Assembly: GCA_024742285.1 (NCBI GenBank)
Contig: JANSYR010000004.1
Span: forward strand, 62,001 to 126,000
Source of the DNA: a bacterium
GTDB lineage: Bacteria; Myxococcota_A; UBA9160; UBA4427
Direction of reading: 5' to 3'
DNA: 64,000 bases
The notes below the pieces were generated by a model. It did not search any database and was not told the DNA's origin. It saw only the letters and a list, made by a program, of their open reading frames with translations. This document shows positions 52,466 through 62,010 of this stretch, piece by piece. The translations under genes were made by a program, and so were the position numbers. Position 1 is the stretch's first letter; each line of letters begins with the position of its first letter.

Positions 52466-54676
52466 ATGGTCGAGACGCGCCCTTCGATCTGTCGCTTCTG
52501 CCATGCGAACTGCGGGATTCTCGTCGACGTCGAGGAGGGGCGGCCGGTTCGGGTGACCGGGGACCGCGCGAACCCGGCCTATCACGGCTTCACCTGTGCG
52601 AAGGGCCGGTCCCTCCCGGATCAGCACGCGCATCCGGACCGTCTGCTCGCGTCCCAGAAGCGCGGCGTCGACGGGACCTACTCGTCGATCTCGAGCGATC
52701 GAGCGATGGACGAGATCGCGCGCCGCGTCCGTGAGATCGTCGATCAGCACGGACCGCGGTCGGTGGCCCTCTACCCCGGCACGTACTCGGGGCCGCACCC
52801 GGCGTCGATCCCGTCCGGTGTCGGCTGGATGATCGGCCTCGGCTCGCGGATGGTCTTCACCTCCGCCGCGATCGATCAACCGGGCAAGCACGTGGCGAAC
52901 GCGATCCACGGTCGCTGGCTCGGCGGCTCCCATGTCTTCGACGAATCCGACGTCTGGCTCCTCGTCGGGAACAACCCGCTGATCTCGATGTCCGGCGGGA
53001 TCCCACCGTCGAACCCCGGCCGCCGCCTGCGCGAGGCGAAAGCGCGCGGGATGAAGCTGATCGTGATCGATCCGCGCAAGACCGAGGTCGCCCGCTTCGC
53101 CGACCTCCACCTCCAGCCGAAGGCCGGGGAGGATCCGACGGTCCTCTCGGCGATGCTCCACCTGATCCTGCGCGAGCACCGCTACGACGAGGCCTTCTGC
53201 GAAGCGCACGTCGCCGGACTCGACGCCCTCGCCGAACGCGTCGCGGACTTCGACCCCGAATACGCCGCCGAGCGCGCGGGGCTCACCGTCGACGAGATCG
53301 TCGCTGCCGCCCGGATGTTCGCCGGGGCCCCTCGCGAGGGCGAGACGCCTCGCGGCTGCGGCGTCGCGGGGACGGGGCCCAACATGGCGCCTCACGGCAA
53401 CCTGACCGAGTACCTGCTGCTCGCGCTGAACACGGTCTGCGGACGCTGGCGCAAGGAGGGCGAGGTCGTCCCGAATCCCGGCGCACTCCTCCCCGAAGCG
53501 CAGGCGAAAGCGCAGGCGCTTCCGCCCCGCGCCGGCTGGGGCAAGGGCGAGCACCTGCTCTCGCGGGACCTGTCGAACTCCGCCGCCGGACTCCCGACCG
53601 GCGCGCTGGCCGACGAGATCCTCTACCGGGGCGAAGGCCGGATCCGCGCCCTCTTCTGTATCGGCAGCAACCCCGTCTCGGCCTGGCCCGATCAGCTCAA
53701 GACGATCGAGGCGATGGAGTCGCTCGACCTGCTCGTGACCCTCGACATGAAGATGTCCGCCACCTCCCGCTTCGCCGACTACGTGATCGCCCCGAAGCTC
53801 TCCCTCGAAGTCCCGGGCATCTCGGTCTCGAGCGAAGCCATCGAGCAGACCTACGTCGCCCATGGCTATCCCGAGCCCTACGCCCAGTACACCCCTGCGA
53901 TCGTCGACCCGCCCGAAGGCGCCGACGTGATCGAGGAGTGGGAGTTCTTCTACGGCCTCTCGAAGCGCATGGGCATCGACCTCGTCGCCTATCCGATCCG
54001 CGCCGAAACCGGTGCCCTGCGCGGTCGGCGTGAAGCCTTCGCCTTCGACATGGAGCAGAAGCCCACGACCGACGAGGTCCTCGACGGACTGATGAACGGC
54101 TCGCGCATCCCGCTCGACCGTGTCCGCGCCGAGCCCCACGGCGCGATCTTCGACGACGTCGAGATCCGGGTGGCCCCCGCCGATCCGGATTGCGAGGACC
54201 GCCTCGACGTCGGGAACGTGGACATGATGAGCGAGCTCGCCGACGTTCGAGACGAGAATCCCGCCGGCGAGGCCGCCTATCCCTTCCGGCTGATCTCGCG
54301 GCGACTCCCGAACGTCTACAACTCGAGCGGCCGGGACATCGATCGTCTGAACGGGCGGAAGCCGTGGAACCCCGCGTTCCTCCACCCGGACGACGTCGCG
54401 CGTCTCGGCCTCGCGAAGGGCGATCTCGTCGAGATCCGCTCCCCGCGCGCTTCGATCATCGGGATCGTCGAGCCGGCCCGGGACGTCCGGCCCGGGGTGG
54501 TCTCGATGGCGCATTGCTTCGGAGAGACCCCGACGGAAGAGGAGGCGGTCGACGATGCGGCCCGCGCGCTCGGCGCGAACACGAGCCGGCTCGTCGACAA
54601 CGAGGACGTGTTCGATCCACATACGGGCATCCCGCGCATGAGCGCGATCCCCGTCGCAGTGGAGCGCCACGGGTGA
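52466..54676 (+). CDS. Molybdopterin-dependent oxidoreductase (DMSO reductase superfamily)
   Basis: The product is 736 residues. Cys9, Cys12, Cys16 and Cys44 (CRFCHANC then FTCAKG) bind a 4Fe-4S cluster; the rest follows the bis-MGD fold with LVGNNPLISMSGG, VIDPRKTEVARFADLHLQ, CGRWRKEG and a C-terminal dinucleotide-binding domain (RLISRRLPNVYNSSGRD). There is no twin-arginine signal, so it is cytoplasmic. I could not identify the molybdenum ligand residue. No redox partner genes are adjacent. Substrate unknown. Confidence 0.9.
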   Translation: MVETRPSICRFCHANCGILVDVEEGRPVRVTGDRANPAYHGFTCAKGRSLPDQHAHPDRLLASQKRGVDGTYSSISSDRAMDEIARRVREIVDQHGPRSVALYPGTYSGPHPASIPSGVGWMIGLGSRMVFTSAAIDQPGKHVANAIHGRWLGGSHVFDESDVWLLVGNNPLISMSGGIPPSNPGRRLREAKARGMKLIVIDPRKTEVARFADLHLQPKAGEDPTVLSAMLHLILREHRYDEAFCEAHVAGLDALAERVADFDPEYAAERAGLTVDEIVAAARMFAGAPREGETPRGCGVAGTGPNMAPHGNLTEYLLLALNTVCGRWRKEGEVVPNPGALLPEAQAKAQALPPRAGWGKGEHLLSRDLSNSAAGLPTGALADEILYRGEGRIRALFCIGSNPVSAWPDQLKTIEAMESLDLLVTLDMKMSATSRFADYVIAPKLSLEVPGISVSSEAIEQTYVAHGYPEPYAQYTPAIVDPPEGADVIEEWEFFYGLSKRMGIDLVAYPIRAETGALRGRREAFAFDMEQKPTTDEVLDGLMNGSRIPLDRVRAEPHGAIFDDVEIRVAPADPDCEDRLDVGNVDMMSELADVRDENPAGEAAYPFRLISRRLPNVYNSSGRDIDRLNGRKPWNPAFLHPDDVARLGLAKGDLVEIRSPRASIIGIVEPARDVRPGVVSMAHCFGETPTEEEAVDDAARALGANTSRLVDNEDVFDPHTGIPRMSAIPVAVERHG

Positions 54677-55473
54677 GCCTGCGCCCTGCGATCCTCCTCA
54701 GCCTCGCGTTCCTCGCCCTCGCCTTCACCGGCGTCGCCTGTTCGACCCTCCCCGGCCGTTCCGAGTCCCGCGGAGCGGACACGCGCCACCGCTACGCCCT
54801 GGCCGGCGACGAAGGGCCCGTCGTGGTCTTTGAGAACGGCCTCGGCAACTCGATGCGCGTCTGGACCCCGGTCTTCGAGCCGGTCTCGGGCTTCGCGCGC
54901 GCCTTCGCCTACGACCGGGCCGGCGTCGGCGGAAGCCGCTCCGAGACGGCGACCCGGGACGGCGCGACGATCGTGCGCGAGCTCCGCGCGCTGCTCCAGT
55001 CCCTCGAGCTCGAGCCGCCCTACGTCCTCGTGGGCCACTCCCTGGGCGGCCAGTTCGTCGAGCTCTACGCGCGGACCCATCCCGAGGAGGTCGCGGCCGT
55101 CGTCTTCGTCGACGCGCGGCACGCGGAGTTCGGAACCCGGTGTCTCGAGGCGCAGGCGGAGCGGTGCGCCGTTCCCTGGTACGCGCGGCTGCTCATGCCG
55201 AGCGGACCGCGGGCCGAGCTCGATGCCGCCGATGCGACGACCCGGGCGATTCGCGACGCGGGCCCCTTTCCGCCGATTCCGGTTCGCGTACTGACCGGCC
55301 GAGGGCAGCCACCCGAGATGCCGAACCTGCGGCGCGCCTGGGCCGAGTCCCAGGCGGATCTCGTGCGGCTCTCGCCGCTGGGCACGCAGGAGATCTGCGA
55401 AGACTGCGGCCACTACGTCCAACGCGACGCGCCGGAGCGGGTGATCGGCGCGATCCGGGCCCTCGTCGAATGA
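54673..55473 (+). CDS. Lipoprotein alpha/beta hydrolase
   Basis: The product is 266 residues from a GTG overlapping the previous stop by four bases. Signal and lipobox (LALAFTGVAC) indicate membrane anchoring. FENGLGNSMRVW, YDRAGVGGS and the nucleophile GHSLGGQF (about 119-126) with a C-terminal CGHYVQRDAPE His define the hydrolase fold. Possible envelope esterase or lipase; substrate unknown. It is coupled to the M16 pair downstream by ATGA. Confidence 0.87.
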   Translation: MSLRPAILLSLAFLALAFTGVACSTLPGRSESRGADTRHRYALAGDEGPVVVFENGLGNSMRVWTPVFEPVSGFARAFAYDRAGVGGSRSETATRDGATIVRELRALLQSLELEPPYVLVGHSLGGQFVELYARTHPEEVAAVVFVDARHAEFGTRCLEAQAERCAVPWYARLLMPSGPRAELDAADATTRAIRDAGPFPPIPVRVLTGRGQPPEMPNLRRAWAESQADLVRLSPLGTQEICEDCGHYVQRDAPERVIGAIRALVE

Positions 55474-56894
55474 TCCGTCGGGCGCTCGCCACGCTCACGC
55501 TCGCGGCGACCCTGCTCGTCCCCCTCGCCACCGCCGCCGCGACCTGCCCCCCTCCGCCCGGCTTCGAGGCGGCGCTCGCCCGCGCGATTCCCGAAATCGT
55601 CTCGGGTCGGCTCGACAACGGCCTCCGCTTCGTCCTCGTTCCCCGGGCGCACGATCCGGCGCTGTCGATTCGCGTCGCCTATGACGTGGGCGCGCGCGAC
55701 GAGGCGATTGGACGCGAGGGCGTCGCCCACCTCTTCGAGCACATGATGTTCAAGGGCGGCGGACGTGTCCCCGACGGCGGTCATTTCCGCGTGATTCGCG
55801 ACGTCGGCGGCTACACGAACGCGATCACCGACTACGACACGACCCAGTACTGGCAGAACGTCCCGCGCGCCGCCCTCGAACGAACGCTCTTCCTCGAAGC
55901 CGAACGAATGCGCGGGCTCCGGCTGAGCGAAGCGAACCTCGCGAACCAGCGCGCGGCGATCCGCGAAGAAGGCCTGGGGCTCGAAAACCAGCCCTATGTG
56001 AACGCGGCCCTCGCCTTCGGGCTCTCGCTCTTCGAGGGCACGCCCTACGCCCACAGTCCGCTGGGCACGCCGGAATCCCTCGCCTCGATGAGCGCCCCGG
56101 AGGCCGAGGCGTTCCAACGGCAGTGGTACGCCCCCTCGAACGCCGTCGTCGTCCTCGTCGGCGGCTTCGAGACCGAGGAGGCGCGCGCGATCCTCGAACG
56201 GACCCTCGGTGCCGTCCCCGCGCGTCCGGCGCCGCCCGAACGCGAGCGTTCGACGCTCGAGGGAACGCCGCGCAACGTCGTCGCGGAGGACCCCCTCGCC
56301 CCCTTCCCCATTCTGGCGACCGTCTGGAACGGCGTCGCCGCGGACGATCCCGACCTTCCGGCCATCGCCGTCCTCGACGACGTCCTGCTCGGCCATCCGG
56401 ACGCCCGCCTCGTCCGCACGCTCACCCGGGACAACGCCCTCGAAGCGTTCTCGCTTCCGCTCGCGTTCCGCGACCTCGGCCTGTTGGCCTGGGCCTTCGT
56501 CCCCCGGACCTTCGTTTCGACGGCGACGCTGCGTGCGCGCATCCAAGAAGAGACCCGACGACTGCTCGATCGACCGCCGGACTCGGAGGAGACCTGCCAC
56601 TCGGTGCAGCGGGTGCTCCGCGCGCGCCTCGCCCTCGTCGCGGATGCGGAAGGCGTCGGGGCCGCGCTCGCCCGCGCCGCGCTCTTCCAGGGCGATCCAC
56701 GCGCCTTCGAGCAGGAGCTGTCCGCGATCGCACGGGTCGAGCCGGACCAGCTCGCGCGCGTGGCCGAACGGGTCTTCGAAGGACCGATGCACACGCTCGA
56801 AGTGGAGCCCGTCGGCCTCATGCGCTTCGTGAAGCGCCTGCTCGAGTGGCTGCCCGATGGCGTCGGCGCCTCGCTCGAGGGGACGCTCCTTTGA
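55470..56894 (+). CDS. M16 family zinc peptidase (active subunit)
   Basis: The product is 474 residues, with a signal peptide (LATLTLAATLLVPLATAAA). HLFEHMMFKG (about 87-96) is the inverted zinc motif HXXEH, and FLEAERMRGL about 50 residues later supplies the third ligand. GGYTNAITDYDTTQYW is typical. It is periplasmic, and it pairs with the next gene, which lacks the motif, as in two-chain M16B peptidases. Likely degrades unfolded or short peptides in the envelope. Confidence 0.92.
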   Translation: MIRRALATLTLAATLLVPLATAAATCPPPPGFEAALARAIPEIVSGRLDNGLRFVLVPRAHDPALSIRVAYDVGARDEAIGREGVAHLFEHMMFKGGGRVPDGGHFRVIRDVGGYTNAITDYDTTQYWQNVPRAALERTLFLEAERMRGLRLSEANLANQRAAIREEGLGLENQPYVNAALAFGLSLFEGTPYAHSPLGTPESLASMSAPEAEAFQRQWYAPSNAVVVLVGGFETEEARAILERTLGAVPARPAPPERERSTLEGTPRNVVAEDPLAPFPILATVWNGVAADDPDLPAIAVLDDVLLGHPDARLVRTLTRDNALEAFSLPLAFRDLGLLAWAFVPRTFVSTATLRARIQEETRRLLDRPPDSEETCHSVQRVLRARLALVADAEGVGAALARAALFQGDPRAFEQELSAIARVEPDQLARVAERVFEGPMHTLEVEPVGLMRFVKRLLEWLPDGVGASLEGTLL

Positions 56895-58363
56895 TCCGCG
56901 GACGGGGGCGGTCTCGGGCAGCGTCGAGCGTCGTCTCGCTGCTCGTTGCGTGTGTGCGACCTCCGACGCCCGTCGAGCCCACGGCGCCGATCGTCGACAT
57001 CGACCTCGCACCCCGTTGCCTCGAGATCGCGGATCTCCCGACCCTCTCGCGCGACCTTGGCGAGCGCGTGCCGACCGAGCTCGCGGCGCACATGCCATCG
57101 CCGGAGGGCGACGCGGCGATCTGGGTCGACGCCGACACCGCGTCGCCTTTCGCGCGGATCGCGATCGGCGTCCCCTGGCCCCGCGTCGAAGCGGACGACG
57201 CCGCGATCGCGGGACTCCTGCTCTCGGAAGGCTGGACCGCGCGAGATCCGGAAGGATTCCGGGCGCGCGCCGCCCGACGCGGGGCGCAGGTGCGCGTCGA
57301 CACGACCGGGGATCGTCTCTGGCTCGCGGCTTCGGCACCCACGACGGAGGCGGCCGTACTGACCGATCTCCTCGACGAAGTCGTCGCGTTCGCCTCCGTG
57401 GACGAGGAAACCTTCGCCCATGCACGTCGACGCGCGCGCCTCGCCCGCCTGGCGGCCGCCGCCCTTCCTGCGACGGTCGCGCGTGATCGCCTCGATCGAC
57501 TGAGAAGCGATCCGGCCAAGGGCGCCGCGAAGCCGCCCCGCGACCGGGCCGCGCTGCGAGCGACCCTGCGCACCCGATTCGTCGAGGCGCTCGATCGCAC
57601 CCTCGTCTTCCAGGGATTCGCGAAGGACCGGGTCGCGGCGCTCGGTGAGTGGACCCGGGCTCGCGCCGGGTCGGCTCCCGACCGAGCCGACCCGGCGGAG
57701 CGCGTCGCGAGGGAGAGCGAAGGCGCCCTCGATCTCGCGCCGACCGACGTCCTCGTCGTCGGCCGAAGAGGCGCGCCCCAGGTCGAAATCCTCCTGGCGA
57801 TTCCGAACGCGCCGGGCGGGCGCGACGATGCGCCGCTCCTCGAGGTCCTCGCGAGCGCCGTCGGCGGCAACGTCGGGGGCCGACTCTTCGCCGATCTGCG
57901 CGAGCGCCAGGGACTCGTCTACACGATCGATGCCGCACAGGATCCCGACGGTCTCTTCTTCGTCACGACCCGCGCCCGCGCCCCGCGCGTACCCGCCGTC
58001 GTCGCCGGTGTCGAAGCCCATCTCCGCGCCCTCGTCGACGTTCCCTTCCTCGACTGCGAGGTCGCGACCCTCGCGCAGCGGATGCGCGGTGAAGATCTGC
58101 TCGAACGTGCGGACGCGGACGCTCGCTATGCCGCGCTCCGCACGTGGCTCTCGCACCGGAGACGTCCGGCGGGGGTCGAGCTCCCCGCCCACCCGATCGG
58201 GTCGATCACGTCCGAGGCCCTCCGCGCCGTCGCCCATCGACACCTGAACGAAGCCCCGATCGTCGTGCTGGTCGGCGACGCCGATGCGATCGAGCGAGCC
58301 TTCGAGACCGTCGCGCCGGAACGCCGGCTCCGGACGATCGATGACGAGGGGCGGATCGACTGA
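56891..58363 (+). CDS. M16 family peptidase-like protein (non-catalytic partner)
   Basis: The product is 490 residues from a TTG that overlaps the preceding TGA by four bases. A short hydrophobic start with VSLLVAC may be a lipobox. No HXXEH is present in the N-terminal half. The C-terminal half keeps the M16 substrate-binding RERQGLVYTI motif (about 335-345) after GGNVGGRLFADL. This matches the R/Y subunit of heterodimeric M16 peptidases. Confidence 0.88.
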   Translation: MIRGRGRSRAASSVVSLLVACVRPPTPVEPTAPIVDIDLAPRCLEIADLPTLSRDLGERVPTELAAHMPSPEGDAAIWVDADTASPFARIAIGVPWPRVEADDAAIAGLLLSEGWTARDPEGFRARAARRGAQVRVDTTGDRLWLAASAPTTEAAVLTDLLDEVVAFASVDEETFAHARRRARLARLAAAALPATVARDRLDRLRSDPAKGAAKPPRDRAALRATLRTRFVEALDRTLVFQGFAKDRVAALGEWTRARAGSAPDRADPAERVARESEGALDLAPTDVLVVGRRGAPQVEILLAIPNAPGGRDDAPLLEVLASAVGGNVGGRLFADLRERQGLVYTIDAAQDPDGLFFVTTRARAPRVPAVVAGVEAHLRALVDVPFLDCEVATLAQRMRGEDLLERADADARYAALRTWLSHRRRPAGVELPAHPIGSITSEALRAVAHRHLNEAPIVVLVGDADAIERAFETVAPERRLRTIDDEGRID

Positions 58364-58380
58364 GGCGAACGGCTTCGCCT
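58363..58380. terminator. Bidirectional hairpin between convergent genes
   Basis: Arms AGGCGAA/TTCGCCT with loop CGGC span the stop codons of the M16 partner gene (plus) and the hydrolase gene (minus). It is short and lacks a T-run. Confidence 0.4.
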
Positions 58381-59359
58381 AACGGTCGCGCCCCGTGCAG
58401 TCGATCCCGTCGAGGAAGGCGAGCGCCGTCTCGGAGACCGGATCGCCCTCCAGACTCATCGAGACGAGGATGCGTTGGTGGTTCTGGCCCGCGACCTCGT
58501 GGCGCTTCGAGGCCGGCGCGAGCGGCGAGACGACCTCGTAGAGCCGGTTCGACTGTCGCTCGAAGGTCGGTCCCTCGCCCTCCGCCGTCAGCAGGAGCGC
58601 CGGCGGCGTCGGCGGGTCGACGTTCGTCACGACCGAGGCCCGGGCCTCCCAATCGCCTTCGCCCCCGAAACGCTGCTCGAAGTAGGCGCGGCTCGCTCCC
58701 GCCTCGTAGGTCGCTTCGTCGGCCAGGTCGTAGCCCGCGCCGCTCACGAGGACGAGACCGCAGAGCCCGCGGCGATCCGTGCCGTGACGCGCGAGAGGCG
58801 CATCGTCGAGGCCGACGCGCGCGGCAAGCCAGGCGCCTGCCGAATGCCCGCCGAGGGCGATCGCCTCCGGGTCTCCGCCGTAGCGAGCGACGTTCTCGCG
58901 CGCCCAGGCGACCGCCGCCGCGACGTCGTCGACCTGAGCGGACCAGTCGACGCCGGGTTGCAGGCGATAGCTCGGCACGACGACGCCATAACCGCGCGCG
59001 GCGTAGAAGCGACCCAGGTTCCGGATCGGTTCGACCCCGAACGCGCCGAGGCGACGATCGCCGTGGGTCCAGCCGCCGCCGTGCACGAAGACGAGCGTCG
59101 GCCAGCCGGTCCTGCCTTCGGCGGGGAGGAAGAGATCGAGACGATGCTTCTCGTCGTCGAAGTCCGCGCCATCGCGATAGGCGAGGTCGAGCCGGACCCG
59201 CTCGCTCGGCCAGTCGGCCCCGCGATAGGCCATCGCCGCGCCCAGGGTCTCGCGCTGGGCCGCACAGCCCGTCAGGACGAGCAGACCCGCGACGACCAGC
59301 AGGACCGTCGAAGCGTTCTTTACCGTCACCTTCACCGCCACCGTCGCGGACGCCCCCAT
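58379..59359 (-). CDS. Lipoprotein alpha/beta hydrolase (carboxylesterase-type)
   Basis: The product is 326 residues from the ATG at 59359. Lipobox LLVLTGC is followed by a hydrolase with the oxyanion motif FVHGGGWTHGD (about 93) and nucleophile GGHSAGAWLA (about 163-172), as in hormone-sensitive-lipase/kynurenine-formamidase-like esterases; the His is probably in AGQNHQRIL. Likely an outer-membrane or periplasmic esterase. It starts one base after the lipoprotein gene upstream in the same operon. Confidence 0.88.
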   Translation of the reverse strand: MGASATVAVKVTVKNASTVLLVVAGLLVLTGCAAQRETLGAAMAYRGADWPSERVRLDLAYRDGADFDDEKHRLDLFLPAEGRTGWPTLVFVHGGGWTHGDRRLGAFGVEPIRNLGRFYAARGYGVVVPSYRLQPGVDWSAQVDDVAAAVAWARENVARYGGDPEAIALGGHSAGAWLAARVGLDDAPLARHGTDRRGLCGLVLVSGAGYDLADEATYEAGASRAYFEQRFGGEGDWEARASVVTNVDPPTPPALLLTAEGEGPTFERQSNRLYEVVSPLAPASKRHEVAGQNHQRILVSMSLEGDPVSETALAFLDGIDCTGRDR

Positions 59360-59360
59360 C

Positions 59361-59975
59361 TCAGACGCCCGGGATCGTGAACTGGACCGAGCCGACGGCG
59401 GCCTCGAAGTCGCGGACGAAGCGATCGAAGTAGTACTCCTCGGGCGCCATGAACTCGAAGCGGTAGAGCCAGTCACCCACCGGACAGCCGTATTCGAGGG
59501 TCCGCTTCTCGAGGCCGATCGCATTGCGGTGGCGGTAGTCGAGGCGGAAGCAGGTCTGGCCGCCGATCGTCGCCGGCCGATTCGACACGACCTCGAAGTT
59601 CCCGGTCCCGTCGTCGAGGCGACGACTGTCGAGGGAGATCTCGGAGATCTCCTGGACGGTGAGCGACCCGGCCGTGTTCCGGCCCGTCCCCTTCACGATC
59701 GCGCTCTTCGGGAAGCGCCGGACCCAGAACTCCTCGAGCTCGCTGCCGTGGACCGTGAAGAAGAAATAGCCGCCGACCGGCGCATAGTAGGACGACATCC
59801 AGCCCATCGGCATGTTCATGCGGATCTGCACGGGGGTCATGTCGAAGGGGCGCGGCGTCGTCTCGTCGATCGGCACCCAGGGCGGCGCACAGGCCATGAG
59901 CGAGAGGAGCACCACGAGGAGCGTCCCCAGGGCGAGCCCGCGCGCGATCGTTCCCGAAATCAGCCGGCCCATCAT
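59361..59975 (-). CDS. Lipoprotein of unknown function
   Basis: The product is 204 residues from the ATG at 59975, overlapping the M48-like gene stop by ATGA. Lipobox LLSLMAC. The body is beta-rich (IRMNMPMGWMSSYYAPVGGYFFFTVHG, FEVVSNRPATIGGQTCFRLDYRHR, WLYRFEFMAPEEYYFDRFVRDFE) and resembles a single envelope beta-sandwich domain; no family is recognised. Confidence 0.8.
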   Translation of the reverse strand: MMGRLISGTIARGLALGTLLVVLLSLMACAPPWVPIDETTPRPFDMTPVQIRMNMPMGWMSSYYAPVGGYFFFTVHGSELEEFWVRRFPKSAIVKGTGRNTAGSLTVQEISEISLDSRRLDDGTGNFEVVSNRPATIGGQTCFRLDYRHRNAIGLEKRTLEYGCPVGDWLYRFEFMAPEEYYFDRFVRDFEAAVGSVQFTIPGV

Positions 59976-61225
59976 CGGCCTCCTTCCGAGAGCTCCCGGA
60001 TGTAGCTCTCGACGTATCCCCGATCCTTGGCATTCGGATCCATCCGCAGGTAGCGACGGAAGCGGTCGAGCGCCTGCTTCGAATCCTCGTCGCTCCGACT
60101 CGTCCCGTTCGTCTTGTAGTAGGACATCGCCAGCTCGCGAACCGCCACTGCGCTCTCTCGATCCCGGCGAAGCGCTTCCTCGAAGGCCTCGCGGACCTGC
60201 GTGATCGAGGGCGTCGGTCGGTTCGGGATCGGCTTCGTTCGTTGCCCCGAGAGTGCGCGCCCCAGCAGGATCCAGGGCTTCGGGTCCCGCGTGTCGCTCT
60301 CGGTCGCGCGACGCGCCGTCTTCTCGGCGGAGAGGAAGAGCCCGGCCGCCAGCTCGAGCTCCGCCTGGCGGATCGTGACGGGATGGATTCGCCGCTCGAA
60401 GGCGGACGGATCGAGGAGCGGCGAACGCGTCGCCTGCTGGTCCGGATACTTCGTCTGGATCAGCGTCTTCATGCCCTGGACGCGCGCGACCACCGGGGCC
60501 GGCGGCACGAAGGGCACCCAGCCCCAGACGCCCTGCGCGTGGACCTCGCCGATATAGGCGATCGTCGTCTCGTAGAGGCGCGGCGTGTCGCCGACGGCGT
60601 AGCCGGCCTCGTCGAGAAACTCGAGACCGCGCTCGTCCGCGATCGTCTCGATCGTGTGGTGGAAGTTGACGGCGCTCGTCATCTGCGCGGCCTGCACGAG
60701 AAGCTTCGCGTTTCCGCCGCCCTCGACCATCGACGAGCCCACCCCGATCCACGCCATCGTGTCCGCGTTGCGTCGCTTCTCCCGCTTCGCCCGCAGCGCG
60801 TTCCGGTTCACGATGTGCGCCATCTCGCGGGTCAGCATCGTGGCGAGCATCGTCTCGTCGGTCATCTGCGCGAGCAACGCCGTGTGGATGTAGATCACGC
60901 CGTTCGCGAACGAGTAGCCGTCGATGTTGATGTCGGAGATCACCTCGATCCGCGGCTCGAGTCCCGCCTGCTTCATGCGGGCCGGGGTCGAGCGTTCGAG
61001 GACCTGCGCCAGGTAGGCGTCGACCGCGGCGTTCTCGAAGTGGAGGCCGGCGGATTCGATCTCGTACTGGATCGCCCGTGACTCCTTCCAGAGCGCCTGC
61101 TCGTCGGGATCGAGCTGCATGGTCGTCCGGTCGGCTCCCATCGGCGGGAGCGGCGGCGTCGCGCAACCGCCGGCGCCGAGCAGGACGAGCACGGCGAGAG
61201 AGAGAAGACCCCGTCGCGCCCTCAT
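59972..61225 (-). CDS. M48-like lipoprotein with degenerate zinc motif and TPR-like tail
   Basis: The product is 417 residues. Lipobox LLGAGGC. The first half follows BepA/M48 peptidases (VISDINIDGYSFANGVIYIHTALL, then LTREMAHIVNRN, then ETIADERG), but HExxH reads REMAH (about 131-135): the first zinc His is Arg, while the other His and the later Glu remain. Catalysis is probably lost. The second half (about 270-417) is helical and TPR-like. Likely an outer-membrane assembly chaperone. ATGA overlaps on both sides. Confidence 0.85.
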   Translation of the reverse strand: MRARRGLLSLAVLVLLGAGGCATPPLPPMGADRTTMQLDPDEQALWKESRAIQYEIESAGLHFENAAVDAYLAQVLERSTPARMKQAGLEPRIEVISDINIDGYSFANGVIYIHTALLAQMTDETMLATMLTREMAHIVNRNALRAKREKRRNADTMAWIGVGSSMVEGGGNAKLLVQAAQMTSAVNFHHTIETIADERGLEFLDEAGYAVGDTPRLYETTIAYIGEVHAQGVWGWVPFVPPAPVVARVQGMKTLIQTKYPDQQATRSPLLDPSAFERRIHPVTIRQAELELAAGLFLSAEKTARRATESDTRDPKPWILLGRALSGQRTKPIPNRPTPSITQVREAFEEALRRDRESAVAVRELAMSYYKTNGTSRSDEDSKQALDRFRRYLRMDPNAKDRGYVESYIRELSEGGR

Positions 61226-62010
61226 CGTTCGATCCCCTTGAGCGCCAGCTCGACCAGCGCCTTGTTGCCCGCCGGATCCCGCAGGTCCGCCAGCGGCATC
61301 GAGACCTTGTTGAAGAAGAGGATGTCCCCGGTCCGGGCTTCGACGAGAGCGACGAAGAGCTCCGCCGGCGTGGCTCCCGGACCGCCGTAGGCTCCGGTCA
61401 CGAGGGTCGCCGCCGCTCCGACCGCCACCAGCGCCTGGCGCTCGCCGGTCGGCACGTAGTCCGTCGCGATCATCAGCACGTACGCGTCCGCACGCGTTCC
61501 GTCGAGGAGCACGCTCGACTTCGGCCCGAGCGTGTAGTCGAAGCGCTCCATCTGCGCGGGGAAGAGCTGCGTCATGTCATAGGTGTGCCGAAGGATCGAT
61601 TCCTTCGCGGACTCCCAGAGGAGCCACGCCTGTTCGCCGTCGCTGACCGCAGGCTTCGCGTTCGGGTTCTCGACGCCCAACCGGAAATCCGGTCGCGGCG
61701 GATGGGTTCCCGCGTAGGGGACGAAGGTCTTGCCCGCGCGCTCGACGATCTCGCGCACCGCCGTCTGGGCGTGCTCGTTGGCCGCGTCGCTCCAGTCCTG
61801 CACTTCTTCTTCGATGTCACCGGAGGACATCGAGTAGACCGAGACGAGCGGCGGGATCAGCGTGATGCGGTCGAGATCGGCGAAGCGCACGCCGTAGTTC
61901 GCGGGCCCGCGATAGGGCGGCGGAACGGCGCAGGCGGCGGTCGACAGGACGACCAGGCACACGCCGAGCATTGCGCCCCGGGCGCTTCTCGTGCGGATTC
62001 GGATGGGCAA
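61222..62010 (-). CDS. Lipoprotein of unknown function, first gene of a four-lipoprotein operon
   Basis: The product is 262 residues. Lipobox LVVLSTAAC, then YRGPANYGVRFADLDRITLIPP. The middle has DAYVLMIATDYVPTGERQAL followed by a Gly/Ala-rich hydrophobic stretch, and the end has ARTGDILFFNKVSM, a pattern of lipoproteins that report or assemble at the outer membrane. No precise family is recognised. It overlaps the M48-like gene by ATGA. Confidence 0.8.
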   Translation of the reverse strand: MPIRIRTRSARGAMLGVCLVVLSTAACAVPPPYRGPANYGVRFADLDRITLIPPLVSVYSMSSGDIEEEVQDWSDAANEHAQTAVREIVERAGKTFVPYAGTHPPRPDFRLGVENPNAKPAVSDGEQAWLLWESAKESILRHTYDMTQLFPAQMERFDYTLGPKSSVLLDGTRADAYVLMIATDYVPTGERQALVAVGAAATLVTGAYGGPGATPAELFVALVEARTGDILFFNKVSMPLADLRDPAGNKALVELALKGIER

